Positions 1-9,675 are shown, counted from the first letter of the stretch. The stretch: DNA of 54,909 nucleotides from Candidatus Aminicenantota bacterium (GCA_018262835.1 JADFDP010000007.1:1-54909), one strand, 5' to 3'. Numbers and translations are program-made. Notes: generated by a model from the sequence alone, not told the origin.

Positions 1-1527
1 AAGAACGGCGCCTTGGCCACCTGGACGAGGATGGAATCGACCGGACGCAGCCCCAAGGATACGCTGACGGTCAAGAGGCCGGAGATCGACGGGGAGATCG
101 ACTGGGATTCGGCGAACAACCTGCCCCTGGCCCCGGAAACTTTTGAAATGATCCTGGAGGACGCGCTGGCCCTGATCGAAAGGAAGGACAGGCTGTACAT
201 CACCGACCGGGTCGTAGGCGCCGACAGCCGCTACGCCCTGCCCGTGCGCACTATCAGCGACCGAGCCGTGACCGCGCTCTTTTCGGCGACCATGTTCCGC
301 CCGTTGCCCAGGGACATCGCCCGCAGCATTTATCACAACCAGCCCTTCACCATGGTGGTCCTGCCCGCCGACAAGCTGGACAAGCAAAAATACTCCGGCC
401 GGCTGCGCAAGCTCCCCGACGGCAGCACCTCGGACATGGTGGTGGCCATGGATTTTGTCGGGCGCATCGGCATCGTCATCGGCTCGGCCTATATGGGCAG
501 CGTGAAAAAACTGATGTTCACGGTAATGAATTACCTGCTGCCCAAGGCGGGGATCCTGCCGCTGCACGCTTCGGCCAATGAAGGCCGTGATAACGGCATC
601 GCCCTGTTCCTTGGCCTCTCCGGGACCGGGAAGACCACGCTTTCCGCCGATCCGGAAAGAGCGCTGCTCGGGGACGATGAGCATGGCTGGGACAAGCACG
701 GCATCGCCAACTTCGAGTTCGGATGCTATGCCAAGCTGATCAACCTGAATCCGGCCAAGGAACCCCAGATATATCAGGCCATCACCCATGAGGCGCCCTA
801 CCTGGAGCACGGCGCCATCGTGGAAAACGCCATGATGTATCCGGACGGCACGTTCGATTTCAATGACTCGCGCCTGATAGAGAATTCCCGCGGTTCCTAC
901 CCGCTTTCCTTTCTGCCCAGTATCAAGAAATCGTCCCGCGGCAAGCATCCCAAGACCATCGTTTTTTTGACCGCCGACGCCAACGGAGTGCTGCCGCCGG
1001 TCGCCAAGCTTGACCAGGACCAGGCCATGTTCTGGTTCCTGATGGGCTACACATCCAAATTGGCAGGAACCGAGACCGGCATCGTAGAACCGGTCTCGAC
1101 CTTTTCCCGCTTTTTCGGCCAGCCCTTCATGCCGCGCAATCCCAACGACTACGCGGTCCTGCTGGGCGAAAAGATCAAAAAGCACCGCACCCAGGTCTAC
1201 CTGGTCAACACCGGCTGGAGCGGCGGGCCGTATGGCGAGGGGAAACGCATGGACATCAACGTCACCCGGGCCATCATCCGCGCGGTTTTGAACGGCGAAT
1301 TGGACCGGGCCGCCTACGTTGAGGACAAAACCTTTCATATCAACATTCCCTCATCCTGCCCCGATGTGCCGGCCGAAATTCTCCAGCCTAAGAATACCTG
1401 GAAGGATCAAGAGGCTTTTGAGAAAAGGGCTCAGAAACTGGCCGGCGAATTCAGCGCCCATTTCGAGCGCGTCTACGGCAACAAGAACCTGCCGCAGGTC
1501 GTTTGCCGGCAGTGCCCGGGGAAGTAG
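1..1527 (+). CDS. pckA: ATP-dependent phosphoenolpyruvate carboxykinase, 5' end cut by window edge
   Basis: Converts oxaloacetate plus ATP to PEP, CO2 and ADP in the cytosol (gluconeogenesis, or the reverse anaplerotic direction in some anaerobes). The frame is open from base 1 to the TAG at 1525-1527. The TGRSPKD motif near the left edge corresponds to a segment about 60 residues into the E. coli enzyme, so roughly 50 N-terminal residues lie outside the window; the TTG at 13 is not the true start. The kinase-1a P-loop GLSGTGKTT is encoded at 613-639, followed by the kinase-2 motif GDDEHGWD, the LTADANGVLPP segment and the NTGWSGG motif near the C-terminus. All catalytic blocks are intact, and the C-terminal length matches the ATP-type family rather than the GTP-type. 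It converges on tsaD. Confidence 0.96.
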   Translation, partial: KNGALATWTRMESTGRSPKDTLTVKRPEIDGEIDWDSANNLPLAPETFEMILEDALALIERKDRLYITDRVVGADSRYALPVRTISDRAVTALFSATMFRPLPRDIARSIYHNQPFTMVVLPADKLDKQKYSGRLRKLPDGSTSDMVVAMDFVGRIGIVIGSAYMGSVKKLMFTVMNYLLPKAGILPLHASANEGRDNGIALFLGLSGTGKTTLSADPERALLGDDEHGWDKHGIANFEFGCYAKLINLNPAKEPQIYQAITHEAPYLEHGAIVENAMMYPDGTFDFNDSRLIENSRGSYPLSFLPSIKKSSRGKHPKTIVFLTADANGVLPPVAKLDQDQAMFWFLMGYTSKLAGTETGIVEPVSTFSRFFGQPFMPRNPNDYAVLLGEKIKKHRTQVYLVNTGWSGGPYGEGKRMDINVTRAIIRAVLNGELDRAAYVEDKTFHINIPSSCPDVPAEILQPKNTWKDQEAFEKRAQKLAGEFSAHFERVYGNKNLPQVVCRQCPGK

Positions 1528-1543
1528 GGTTCAACGAACTTAT

Positions 1544-1634
1544 GTGACGAGTAACAAGTGACCAGTGACGAGGAACAGCAAGTAAGCGAACACTAGTTCT
1601 TCTTCCCTGTCACTCGTTACTCGTCACTCGTCAC
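1544..1634. repeat. Iterated GTGACGAG/GTTACTCGTCAC inverted repeat between convergent genes
   Basis: The arm at 1544-1562 (starts GTGACGAGTAAC) matches the reverse complement of 1609-1627 at 18 of 19 positions. A further TCGTCAC unit follows at 1628-1634 and another GTGACGAG lies at about 1565. The segment sits between the stop of pckA and the stop of tsaD. It could fold as a long hairpin and end transcription from both sides, although no clear T-run follows. It more likely belongs to a dispersed intergenic repeat family. Confidence 0.6.
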
Positions 1635-1651
1635 GATTGGTCGATTTGATT

Positions 1652-2689
1652 CTAGCGGTGCTTGCCGCTTTCCCGGAAATGAGCGCGGGAATAGGAATTG
1701 AGATAGAGGTCAAAATAGTTCAGGCTGGGATTGGCCAGGTATTTTTCATAACCCAGCCAGGCGATCATGGCGGCATTGTCGGTACAATAGCGCGGTTCGG
1801 CCAGATACAGCGGGACGCCCATTCGGGCGCATTCCCTGCTGAAACGCTGGCGCAGCAGCGAATTACGGCTGACGCCTCCGGAAACGATCAGTGAGCGGAC
1901 CGGCAGGCTTTTGGCAACGGTCAGGGTTCTGCTCAGCAGGTAATTTACCAGGGCACTCAAAAAAGAGGCCAGCAGGTCGAAAAAATCCTGGCTCCCCGGC
2001 TGAACGTTCAGGCACTGGGCTTGGCGCAGCAGCGCCGACTTGTAGCCGGAAAAGGAAAAGTCAGCGCCTCCGTCGCTCATGCGCGGTGTTTTAAAAGTGA
2101 ACTTTTGGGGATCGCCTTTAACAAACAGTTCATCCAGAAGCGGACCGCCCGGATAGCCTAGGCCAAAATGCTTGGCCACCTTGTCCATGATCTCCCCAAC
2201 GGCGTCGTCTCGAGTCTTGGCGATCACCCGGCTGTTGAATTTTTCCTCCAGGTAAAAAAGCGAGGTGTGCCCTCCAGAAACCACCAATGCCAGAAGCGGG
2301 TAAGCGATCTCCGCGTGGCTGATGAAGGGAGCTTCGATATGGGCCGCGATGTGGTCCACGGCAACCAGCGGCAGGTTGTGGACCAGGGCCAGCCCCTTGG
2401 CGAATGCCAGGCCGACCAGCAGGGAACCCACCAATCCCGGTCCCAGCGTCAAGGCCAGCATCCCGATGTCATCGATGCCGATGCCGGCCTGGTTCAGTGC
2501 CCGGCGGGCCAGCAGATCGATCGCTTCGTAATGCGTCCTGGCGGCGATTTCCGGGACGATCCCGCCATAAGGGGAGTGCAAATCCACCTGCGACTTGATC
2601 TGCTCGGACAGCACGGCATTCTTTTCGCCTCTTTCGACCACGGCCACAGCCGTCTCATCGCATGACGACTCGATGCCCAGGATGTACAT
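1652..2689 (-). CDS. tsaD: tRNA N6-adenosine threonylcarbamoyltransferase TsaD
   Basis: Transfers the threonylcarbamoyl group from TC-AMP to A37 of ANN-decoding tRNAs, with TsaB and TsaE as partners in bacteria (neither is in this window). The ATG at 2689 is chosen because GGGGAGGAA lies 2-10 bases upstream and the protein then starts MYILGIESSCDET, the standard N-terminus; a longer open frame upstream has no similarity to the family. It is 345 aa, a normal length. The metal-binding HIAAH motif is at residues 113-117, and the ASKHA-fold segments SCDET, GPGLVGSL, VSGGHTSL and the late SGGVSRN are present. It is divergent from the TonB-dependent receptor gene. Confidence 0.97.
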   Translation of the reverse strand: MYILGIESSCDETAVAVVERGEKNAVLSEQIKSQVDLHSPYGGIVPEIAARTHYEAIDLLARRALNQAGIGIDDIGMLALTLGPGLVGSLLVGLAFAKGLALVHNLPLVAVDHIAAHIEAPFISHAEIAYPLLALVVSGGHTSLFYLEEKFNSRVIAKTRDDAVGEIMDKVAKHFGLGYPGGPLLDELFVKGDPQKFTFKTPRMSDGGADFSFSGYKSALLRQAQCLNVQPGSQDFFDLLASFLSALVNYLLSRTLTVAKSLPVRSLIVSGGVSRNSLLRQRFSRECARMGVPLYLAEPRYCTDNAAMIAWLGYEKYLANPSLNYFDLYLNSYSRAHFRESGKHR

Positions 2690-2706
2690 ATTTCCTCCCC
2701 AAGACC

Positions 2707-2735
2707 ATGATAGCAAAAAAAATTTCCGGCCACAA
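2707..2735 (-). promoter_or_regulatory. Probable sigma70 promoter of tsaD (extended -10)
   Basis: On the minus strand TTGTGG (2730-2735), a 17-base spacer and TATCAT (2707-2712) form a -35/-10 pair. The -10 is preceded by TGC, giving the extended form TGCTATCAT. It lies 17 bases before the tsaD start codon and leaves room for the ribosome binding site. Confidence 0.55.
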
Positions 2736-2780
2736 CCGCATTGACAAAAACAAAATCGGCTCTGATACGTAAAATTAAAG

Positions 2781-4973
2781 ATGGACGATACAAGCAAAAT
2801 ACAGGAACGGTTCTGGCTCGTTTTTTTGCTGGCAATGATTTCCCTTCCCTTGTCAGGAATTGAAATCCGTGGCACGGTCAAGGACATTTACAACAATCCG
2901 CTGGCCGGTGCCCAGGTTTTGATCGGCGAAAGCGGGCGTATCGTCAAAACAGACGAAAATGGCAATTTCAATTTCATGGCCGACGAGAGCATGGGCGAAG
3001 TGCAAATATATTTTGAGGCCTCCCAGTACTACAGGGAAAAAAGGACCGTCGCTCTGAATGACACCCCCCGCCATCTTAAAGTATACCTGATCCCCCTGAA
3101 ATTGCTCAAGGAGGATGTGACTGTTACGGCTTTGAATGAGGCAGAAAAGGCCATTTCCGTCCCGTTTGCCCAGAATGTCGTTTCCAGAGGCGAAATCATG
3201 GAAGACCAGCCGGAGACCGTCGTCCAGGCCATGCAAAACTCGCCGGGAGTGCATTTCATCGGCAAGGGCGGCGTTTCGGTTACCCCAAGCATCCGCGGCC
3301 TGGCCCGGCGGCGCATCCTGCTTCTGGCCGGCGGCGCCCGCATCACCAGCGATCGCAGCGCCGGCGCTTCCGCTCAATTTTTCCCCCCCGAACTCGTCCA
3401 GCGTATCGAAATCGTGCGTTCCGCGGCATCGGTTCTCTATGGTTCCGATGCCATCGGCGGAGTAATCCAGATCATACCGCGCGAAGCCCTGAGTCCGGAA
3501 GCCGGTTTTTCTACCCTGAACCTCAGCGGCGATTCGGCCAGTAAAAAATTTAACGGCGGATTCTCCCTTTCCCGGAAATTCGGGCCTTTTTCCGTGCTCG
3601 CCGCCATGCAAATCTCTCAAGCCGGCGACTATGCCTCCGCCAAAGAAAGAATATTGAACTCCGGGTTCAGCTATTACACAGGCAATCTGGTTGCCGGCTA
3701 CGAGACCGAAGAGCGCAGTTTTTGCCTCAATTTTTTAAAATCGGCCGGCAGGGATATCGGTAAGCCCGAAAGGGCCAACGATCCTGCCGTTTCATCGTAT
3801 TACCCGGTGGAAAACACCAATCTGCTGAACATAACCTACCGCGAAAATACGTTGGTTGAGAACGGCTCTCTGAATATTTCCCTTTTTATGAATCCCAACG
3901 ATTATGAATTGGATAAAATCAAGAAATCCAGCCAACAAGTCGATATTTCGAAAAACAAGGCCCTGGACTTCGGCGGGCGCGCTTATCTGAAGAAAAAGAC
4001 GAACGACCATCTATCCTATCAGTTCGGTATCGATTATTACGGACGGACCCACGTCGATATGGAAAACGAAACATGGAAAAACGGCATTTTAAACAGCGGC
4101 TCGTTTCCGGTTGAAAACGGCAGGCGCAACGACTTGGGTGTGTATGCCACACTGGATTATTCCGGCCTGGCCGGCCTGGATCTGGTTGGCGGCGCCCGCC
4201 TGGGTGCGTTTTCGAGAAAGGGGATTTCCGCTGGCGCCTTTCTGGAAAAATCTCTGCTGGCCCCGGCGTTTTTTCTGGGCATCACCAGAAAATTCAAGGG
4301 CTCTTTCACCTTGTTTGCCAACGCCGGCACGGCCTATCGCATGCCGTCGCTGAGCGAGGCCTTCTATACCGGCATCACCGGCCGCAGCTCCATTGTCGGC
4401 AATCCGGACCTGCAGGCTGAAAAAAGCGTGAACCTTGATGCCGGAGTCAAATTCCACCGCGAAAATATTTTTGTCGGCATGTATCTTTTTCAATGCTCCA
4501 TCCTTGACATGATCGAAAAATTCCCGCTGAGCGATAATTCCTATACGTACGACAATATCGAACGCGGGAGAATTCGCGGCTTCGAACTGGAGTTTCAGCT
4601 ATATCCCCTGAAAAATCTGGAAATATTCGGCAACGGCTTCATTTATCAGGGCTTGAGCACCGTCAGCGGCCAATACCTCAATGACATTCCCAGCGCCAAG
4701 TTGCTTTTGGGGACGAAATTCTGGATGGGCAGGTTTTGGGGTGAAGTCGATTGGGCGGCGTCAGCGGCCGTAAAACACCCGGGCCCGGCGGAAACCGCCA
4801 TCCCCGCCTACAGCGCCACCAACGTCAAGGCCGGTTATTATTTTTCCAACCGGCTGTTCGTTTTTTTGAAAGCCGCCAACCTGTTCGATCGCGCCTATTT
4901 TGCCAATGCCGATCCCGACATTCCGCTGGCTAAAGGGTTGGACTTCTCGATCGGTTTGAATCTGAATCTTTAG
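2781..4973 (+). CDS. TonB-dependent outer-membrane receptor with N-terminal carboxypeptidase-regulatory-like domain
   Basis: An energised outer-membrane importer, 730 aa. The N-terminus has a signal peptide (basic KIQER stretch followed by the hydrophobic run FWLVFLLAMISLPLSG). A small beta-sandwich domain follows at about residues 28-85 (RGTVKDIYNNPLAGAQV, then TDENGNF), as in SusC-like and other large receptors. The plug domain (about 115-230) contains the typical SIRGLARRR and LYGSDAIGG segments. The rest is a 22-strand-type barrel ending in a C-terminal region of alternating aromatic residues. The ligand cannot be read from sequence; no SusD-like partner or metal-uptake gene is adjacent. 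The ATG at 2781 has no clear ribosome binding site, and a TTGACA hexamer at 2741-2746 is a possible -35, so the leader would be very short. Confidence 0.88.
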   Translation: MDDTSKIQERFWLVFLLAMISLPLSGIEIRGTVKDIYNNPLAGAQVLIGESGRIVKTDENGNFNFMADESMGEVQIYFEASQYYREKRTVALNDTPRHLKVYLIPLKLLKEDVTVTALNEAEKAISVPFAQNVVSRGEIMEDQPETVVQAMQNSPGVHFIGKGGVSVTPSIRGLARRRILLLAGGARITSDRSAGASAQFFPPELVQRIEIVRSAASVLYGSDAIGGVIQIIPREALSPEAGFSTLNLSGDSASKKFNGGFSLSRKFGPFSVLAAMQISQAGDYASAKERILNSGFSYYTGNLVAGYETEERSFCLNFLKSAGRDIGKPERANDPAVSSYYPVENTNLLNITYRENTLVENGSLNISLFMNPNDYELDKIKKSSQQVDISKNKALDFGGRAYLKKKTNDHLSYQFGIDYYGRTHVDMENETWKNGILNSGSFPVENGRRNDLGVYATLDYSGLAGLDLVGGARLGAFSRKGISAGAFLEKSLLAPAFFLGITRKFKGSFTLFANAGTAYRMPSLSEAFYTGITGRSSIVGNPDLQAEKSVNLDAGVKFHRENIFVGMYLFQCSILDMIEKFPLSDNSYTYDNIERGRIRGFELEFQLYPLKNLEIFGNGFIYQGLSTVSGQYLNDIPSAKLLLGTKFWMGRFWGEVDWAASAAVKHPGPAETAIPAYSATNVKAGYYFSNRLFVFLKAANLFDRAYFANADPDIPLAKGLDFSIGLNLNL

Positions 4974-5016
4974 AATGACAAAATTTTCGTTCTGAAAAAA
5001 CTGACCTCGGACTGGC

Positions 5017-5535
5017 TCACCAATCGCGGTAGTACGTGCCGTCCAGGGCCTTTTTATTGGAATCGCAGTAGACATCCCAGACATTCTGCCCGCCCCAGTG
5101 GCGGGAGCCGAGCTTGTCCTGATAGGAACTGAGTCCCCAATTGCTGGAACCGCTGATCGGGTCCAAGGGAATGCGGCGCAAAAACCTGACCAGCCGGGTC
5201 TTGTTTTTCCTGTCTTTGTATTCAATGCCCGTGATCAGCAGTTCCAGTTTTTCCGGATAGCCGTAGGTATCCTCGTCCACCTCGATCTTGTTTTCCTCGA
5301 CAAATTTCTTGTAGGCGTCGATCGCCGTGCGCAGGGTGCGCAATGCCCGGCGCAGATCGATTTCTTTTTCCCGCTGGAACGCGTTGTGGGCCAGGGGGAT
5401 GGCGGCGACGGCCAGGATGCCGATGATCACGGTTACGGTGATGACCTCGATCAAGGTGAAGCCGCGCCGGCTGCCGGTATTTTGGATAAAAGCCGGGGAG
5501 TATTGGCCATCTTTGCCTTTACGGCAGCCCTGCAT
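5017..5535 (-). CDS. GspG/PulG-like type II secretion or type IV pilus pseudopilin
   Basis: A class of small inner-membrane prepilins that assemble a pseudopilus after processing by prepilin peptidase. The ATG at 5535 (172 aa) is preferred over the in-frame GTG and ATG codons just upstream because GGGAGGAG at 5541-5548 then sits at optimal spacing. The cleavage motif RRG/FTLIEV is at residues 23-31, with Glu five residues after the cut, followed by one long hydrophobic helix. The C-terminal half resembles major pseudopilins (RRIPLDPISG, WDVYCDSN). The leader before the cut is unusually long, about 25 residues. It lies 38 bases behind pnp on the same strand, so it may be read from the rpsO-pnp transcript. 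No other secretion gene is nearby. Confidence 0.85.
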   Translation of the reverse strand: MQGCRKGKDGQYSPAFIQNTGSRRGFTLIEVITVTVIIGILAVAAIPLAHNAFQREKEIDLRRALRTLRTAIDAYKKFVEENKIEVDEDTYGYPEKLELLITGIEYKDRKNKTRLVRFLRRIPLDPISGSSNWGLSSYQDKLGSRHWGGQNVWDVYCDSNKKALDGTYYRDW

Positions 5536-5573
5536 CATCACTCCTCCCGACCGGGCACGGAATCGATCGCTTT

Positions 5574-7658
5574 TCAGTTTTCGCCGCTGCCCTGCTGGTT
5601 TTCCAGGACCTTGTGGCTTAGCTTCATCTTGTTGTCGCGGTCCAGGGCCAAAACTTTCACTTCGATCATCTGGCCCAGCTTGTATTCCTGGCGGACATCG
5701 CGTATGCGGCGGTTGGAAATTTCCGAGACATGCAGCAGCCCTGTCACGCCGGGCATGATCTCGACAAACAACCCATAATCTTCAATGCGGTTGATCTTGC
5801 CGTTGTAGATCTTATTGACTTCCGGCGAACCGGTCATGGCTTCGATGCGGGCGATCACCCGCTCTCCGACTTCCCGGTTGGCCGCGGCGATCGAGACTTT
5901 GCCGTCATCTTCGGCATTGATCTTGACATTGAAAGTGGCCACGAGTTCCTTGATGTTTTTTCCACCCGGGCCGATCAAATCTCTGATTTTATCGATCGGG
6001 ATCTGCATGGTCAGAATAACCGGAGCGTATTCGGAAAGTTTTTCGGAAGGAACGGCGATCACCGATTTCATTTTCCCCAGAATGAACAAGTACGCCTTGC
6101 GGGCATCGGCAATGGTGCGGCGGATGATCTCATCGGTCAAACCCTTGATTTTGATGTCCAGCTGAATGGCGGTGATGCCTTTTTCAGTTCCAGCCAACTT
6201 GAAATCCATGTCGCCGAAATGATCTTCATAGCCGGCGATATCGGTCAAGACCGCGAATTGATCTCCCTCCTTGACCAGGCCCATGGCGATGCCGGCCACC
6301 GGCGCCTTGATGGGCACTCCGGCGTTCATCAGGGCCAGTGTGCCGCCGCAGACCGTGGCCATGGAGGAGGAACCGTTGGATTCCAGAATGTCGGAAACCA
6401 CGCGGATGGTATAGGGGAAAATTTCATTGCCCGGGATCACTTTGCCCAGGGCTTTTTCAGCCAGATTGCCATGCCCGATCTCGCGGCGGCCGGCTCCCCT
6501 GAGGAAGCTGACCTCCCCGACCGAAAAGGGCGGGAAATTGTAGTGCAGCAGGAATTTCTTCTTGGTTTCATCGCCGTTCAGATTGTCCAGCCTTTGGGCG
6601 TCGTCCTCGGACCCCAGGGTCACTGTCGACAACGACTGGGTTTCGCCGCGGGTAAAGACCGCCGAGCCATGGACCCGGGGCAGTATGCCCAATTCAATGG
6701 AAATGGCGCGGATCTCATCGAAAGCGCGGTTGTCGGTACGTCTTTTTTCCTTCAGCAGGGTTTCGCGGAAGATCTGGGCTTCGACTTTTTCAAAAGCGCT
6801 CTTGATCCTGGCGATCTCGGTTTCGTCTTCCTTGCCTTGCAGGATCTCCTCATGGATCGCCTTGATCTTCAGGCGGCGCAGCACCCGGTCCTGGGTAAAA
6901 ATGGCGTCACGGATCTGGGCCGAGAATTTGTCGCGGATATCATCCACGCAGGCGGCGGCCTCCGGCTTGGCGGCGACGACCATTTTATCGGGATGCAACA
7001 GTTCTTTTTGCGCCTGGCAGATCTTGGCGATCACTTCCTTGGCCCGGCGCAGGCCTTCCATGAACACCTCATCGGAAAACTCATTGCCGCCGGCTTCCAG
7101 CATGACCACTTCCTGCTCGGTTCCGGCCACCAGCAGCACCATGTCCAATTCCTTCAGCATATCCTGGCCGGGATTGATGAGATATTCGTTGTTCTTCCAG
7201 CCGATCTTCACCGCCCCCAGGGGCGTGGTGAAGGGGATGGTGGAGGAGATCAGGGCGGCGGAAGCGCCGATAATGCCCATGGCGTCATAATCGATGCTGA
7301 AATCAGCGGACAACAGCATGGCGATGACCTGCGTATCGTGATGATAGTTTTCGGCAAACAGCGGCCGGATAGGGCGGTCGATAAGCCGGGATAGCAGAAC
7401 TTCTTTTTCCGACGGCTTGCCTTCCCGCTTGAAAAAGCCGCCGGGAATTTTTCCGGCGGAGTAGGTGTTTTCCCTGAAATCGACCATGAGCGGCAGAAAA
7501 TCCTGGGCGGCCTTTTCCTCTTCCCGCATATTGGCGGTGACCAGGATCATATTGTCTTTATAAGTGAGCAAGGCCGAACCGTTCGATTGTCGGGCCCAGC
7601 GGTGGATATCGATTTTTAAGGTAGAACCCTCAATTCCGATTTGGATTGTTTTTTGCAT
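5574..7658 (-). CDS. pnp: Polyribonucleotide nucleotidyltransferase (PNPase)
   Basis: A 3'-5' phosphorolytic exoribonuclease of mRNA decay that acts as a trimer. It is 694 aa, a typical length. Two RNase PH-like cores are present: the first contains FFKREGKP and SRLIDRPIRPLF; the second contains the FTRGETQ motif and the catalytic block GDMDFKLAGTEKG. A KH domain spans about residues 553-619 (GPGG loop at 563-566), and an S1 RNA-binding domain spans about 620-685 (YGLFVEIMPGVTGLLHVSE). The ATG at 7658 has AGGAG six bases upstream. It lies 19 bases after rpsO, the classic rpsO-pnp operon; autogenous control at the 5' leader is known in E. coli but is not visible here. Confidence 0.98.
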   Translation of the reverse strand: MQKTIQIGIEGSTLKIDIHRWARQSNGSALLTYKDNMILVTANMREEEKAAQDFLPLMVDFRENTYSAGKIPGGFFKREGKPSEKEVLLSRLIDRPIRPLFAENYHHDTQVIAMLLSADFSIDYDAMGIIGASAALISSTIPFTTPLGAVKIGWKNNEYLINPGQDMLKELDMVLLVAGTEQEVVMLEAGGNEFSDEVFMEGLRRAKEVIAKICQAQKELLHPDKMVVAAKPEAAACVDDIRDKFSAQIRDAIFTQDRVLRRLKIKAIHEEILQGKEDETEIARIKSAFEKVEAQIFRETLLKEKRRTDNRAFDEIRAISIELGILPRVHGSAVFTRGETQSLSTVTLGSEDDAQRLDNLNGDETKKKFLLHYNFPPFSVGEVSFLRGAGRREIGHGNLAEKALGKVIPGNEIFPYTIRVVSDILESNGSSSMATVCGGTLALMNAGVPIKAPVAGIAMGLVKEGDQFAVLTDIAGYEDHFGDMDFKLAGTEKGITAIQLDIKIKGLTDEIIRRTIADARKAYLFILGKMKSVIAVPSEKLSEYAPVILTMQIPIDKIRDLIGPGGKNIKELVATFNVKINAEDDGKVSIAAANREVGERVIARIEAMTGSPEVNKIYNGKINRIEDYGLFVEIMPGVTGLLHVSEISNRRIRDVRQEYKLGQMIEVKVLALDRDNKMKLSHKVLENQQGSGEN

Positions 7659-7677
7659 GTATGTCTCCTGAATATAA

Positions 7678-7947
7678 TTACTTTCTCAGTTCCAGTTCCT
7701 GGATGATTTTCAAATATTTGTCATAATCGGTTTTGCGCAGATAGTTTAAAAGTTTCTTTCTGGTTGAGACCATCGTCAACAAACCTTTCCGGGAGTGGTT
7801 GTCCTTTTTATGGGTCTTGAAATGCTCGGTCAAACTCCGGATCCTTTCGGTTAAAATCGATACCTGTACTTCGGATGAACCCGTGTCCTTGTCGTTTATC
7901 TGAAAACGGCTGATCAGTTTCTCCTTGGTTTCCTTGGTAATACTCAC
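7678..7947 (-). CDS. rpsO: 30S ribosomal protein S15
   Basis: The primary 16S rRNA-binding protein of the small-subunit platform. It is 89 aa, the standard length, with family blocks [30 protein letters not shown] and LNYLRKTD all conserved. The start is GTG at 7947, supported by AGAGGAGGAAATT directly upstream; no ATG in frame would keep the N-terminal helix. It is the first gene of an rpsO-pnp-pseudopilin transcript with its own promoter just upstream. Confidence 0.98.
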   Translation of the reverse strand: MSITKETKEKLISRFQINDKDTGSSEVQVSILTERIRSLTEHFKTHKKDNHSRKGLLTMVSTRKKLLNYLRKTDYDKYLKIIQELELRK

Positions 7948-7982
7948 AATTTCCTCCTCTAATTTATGCGAAATCAGAGTGT

Positions 7983-8011
7983 ATTTTATCAGAAAAGAAT
8001 GGAAATGTAAA
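7983..8011 (-). promoter_or_regulatory. Sigma70 promoter of the rpsO-pnp operon
   Basis: On the minus strand TTTACA (8006-8011), 17 bases, TAAAAT (7983-7988): five of six consensus bases in each hexamer with ideal spacing. It lies 35 bases upstream of the rpsO GTG. Confidence 0.7.
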
Positions 8012-8036
8012 CTGCAAAGCGAAAAAACAGCCTTCT

Positions 8037-9587
8037 TTATTTGCTTTTCGGAAAAATATCAGAAAATGAGATCTGGTGCTTTTCCAGAGTGGTGCCCCGC
8101 ACCTTGTCTACCCGGGAAAGGGCAAGATTGTGATCGATCAGCGATTTCAATTCTGCGATCTGGGCGTTGGAAAAATCACGTTGGTACTGCAGAACCAGGT
8201 AGTTGGTCGAAAGGCCGACCGCCAGTTTTTTTTGCTCGGCAACCAGCTTCTGCTCGGCCAGTTCGCGGGAAAAGCGGTTGGCCTCAACGATCTTGGCGGT
8301 GATTTCCAGGTCCATGATGATCTGCTTGACCTCGGAATAGATCGTGCTCTCGATTTTCTTCAGGGTCAACAGGGATTGTTCCAGGTTCAAGCGGGCCTGG
8401 ACCAGGTCGGCCCGCGCCGACGTGTTGAATATCGGCAGGGAGAGCTGCAGGCCGAACGAATAATTGCGATAAAGGCTCTTCAGCGCGTCCCGCAGCGAAT
8501 CACTCAGGTTTCCCCCTATGGTGCCGGCCGCGGCCTCAACCGGAAGGAGGCTGAAATCGACATCCTGCGGGGTGCCGCTCAACCCTTTGGTGTAGTAGGA
8601 AGCGGTGAGCTGCAGATTGGGCAGCAGCTGGTTGCGGAAGTAACGAACATCTATATTCCTGCTCTTCAAGTCGAGACGTATTTGCCCGATGTCAGGCCTG
8701 TTTTCAAGGGCTTTCAGAAGGAATTGGTTGAGATCGGCCCTTTCCGGATTGAACTGCGGCTTGTCCCGGGGAACGATGGCTTCCGGCATCTGGCTGACAT
8801 TCAAGATGCGGCGCAGGTTTTCTTCGTAGGTCTGGATCTGGCTGCGGGCCTGCAGCGTTTCGCTTTCACGGGCGGCCACCTCGGCCTGGGCAGTCAGGAT
8901 ATCCATGGGCGCCGAGACGCCGACCTTGACCTGGATCTCATTTTGCTTGAGCAGGTCCTTGGCCAGCTGCAGCGATTTTTCCTTGACCTCGAGGTTCTGG
9001 TGCGAGTAAACCAGGTTCCAGTATGCTTCCTCGGTTTGATAGATCAGGTCGATCACGCTTTGCTTCAGGGCAAAGATCGATTTGTCCCTGTTGTTGCGAG
9101 CGATGTAGATGTTCCGCTTGGTGGCGGTAAGCCCGAAATTTTTCAACAGGGGCTGGGCCAGGTTGAAGGTGAGCTGTGAATTGTAGCGGGGATTGATCTG
9201 GCTGTAGCGCGAATTCGTTGAGTTGCGGGAGTTATCCAGACCGATACTGAAGTTGCCCCCGAAAAGCAGGTTCTGTGAAAGGGAGAAGGCCAGTGATCCG
9301 GAGTCGGCCTTTTCAATATCCGCGCCGGTGAAAATACTGGAACTGGGAGTGGTGGTCGAACCGCGGCCGAGTTCGACCGTCAGCGTCGGAACAAAAATGG
9401 CCGCGCTTTTATCCCACAAAGCCCGGGAAATCTCCGGGTTGGTCATTTCTATCTGCAGGTCAAGGTTGTTCTTCAGAGCCTGCTCGATCACTTCATCCAG
9501 AGACAAAGATTTGACCACCTGCTCCTGGGCTGGGATCGACAAATTCAATAAAAAAACAAACGCGAACAGGGCAAGAATTTTTTTCAT
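8037..9587 (-). CDS. TolC-family outer-membrane efflux protein
   Basis: Forms the trimeric outer-membrane/periplasmic channel of tripartite exporters or type I secretion. The ATG at 9587 (516 aa) is chosen because GGAGG precedes it at six bases and it yields a clean signal peptide ([21 protein letters not shown]); a longer in-frame extension upstream has no such features. Two OEP-type repeats of long amphipathic helices can be followed: one ending near [18 protein letters not shown], the other near [19 protein letters not shown]. These are the usual signature positions at the helix-coil transitions. No membrane fusion protein or inner-membrane pump is adjacent in the window, so its partner system is unknown. 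Confidence 0.9.
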   Translation of the reverse strand: MKKILALFAFVFLLNLSIPAQEQVVKSLSLDEVIEQALKNNLDLQIEMTNPEISRALWDKSAAIFVPTLTVELGRGSTTTPSSSIFTGADIEKADSGSLAFSLSQNLLFGGNFSIGLDNSRNSTNSRYSQINPRYNSQLTFNLAQPLLKNFGLTATKRNIYIARNNRDKSIFALKQSVIDLIYQTEEAYWNLVYSHQNLEVKEKSLQLAKDLLKQNEIQVKVGVSAPMDILTAQAEVAARESETLQARSQIQTYEENLRRILNVSQMPEAIVPRDKPQFNPERADLNQFLLKALENRPDIGQIRLDLKSRNIDVRYFRNQLLPNLQLTASYYTKGLSGTPQDVDFSLLPVEAAAGTIGGNLSDSLRDALKSLYRNYSFGLQLSLPIFNTSARADLVQARLNLEQSLLTLKKIESTIYSEVKQIIMDLEITAKIVEANRFSRELAEQKLVAEQKKLAVGLSTNYLVLQYQRDFSNAQIAELKSLIDHNLALSRVDKVRGTTLEKHQISFSDIFPKSK

Positions 9588-9675
9588 CCGGCGCCTCCAG
9601 CTAACAATCCAATTACGAAAATTAAACAAAAAAGTTCCCATTACCTTGCAGAGCGCCTCAATAAGCGAACGGATT

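Noticed and set aside
4974-5016. Terminator between the TonB receptor and the pseudopilin
   Set aside because: AGAATGACAAAA/TTTTCGTTCT can pair with a mismatch, but no T-run follows on either strand at the right place.
5730-7394. Long open frame (554 codons) antisense to pnp
   Set aside because: It mirrors the real gene's codon bias, has no recognisable domain, and lies wholly over a certain gene. The same applies to long antisense frames at 8076-9179, 28978-30258, 36552-37829, 48545-50134 and 53184-54647.
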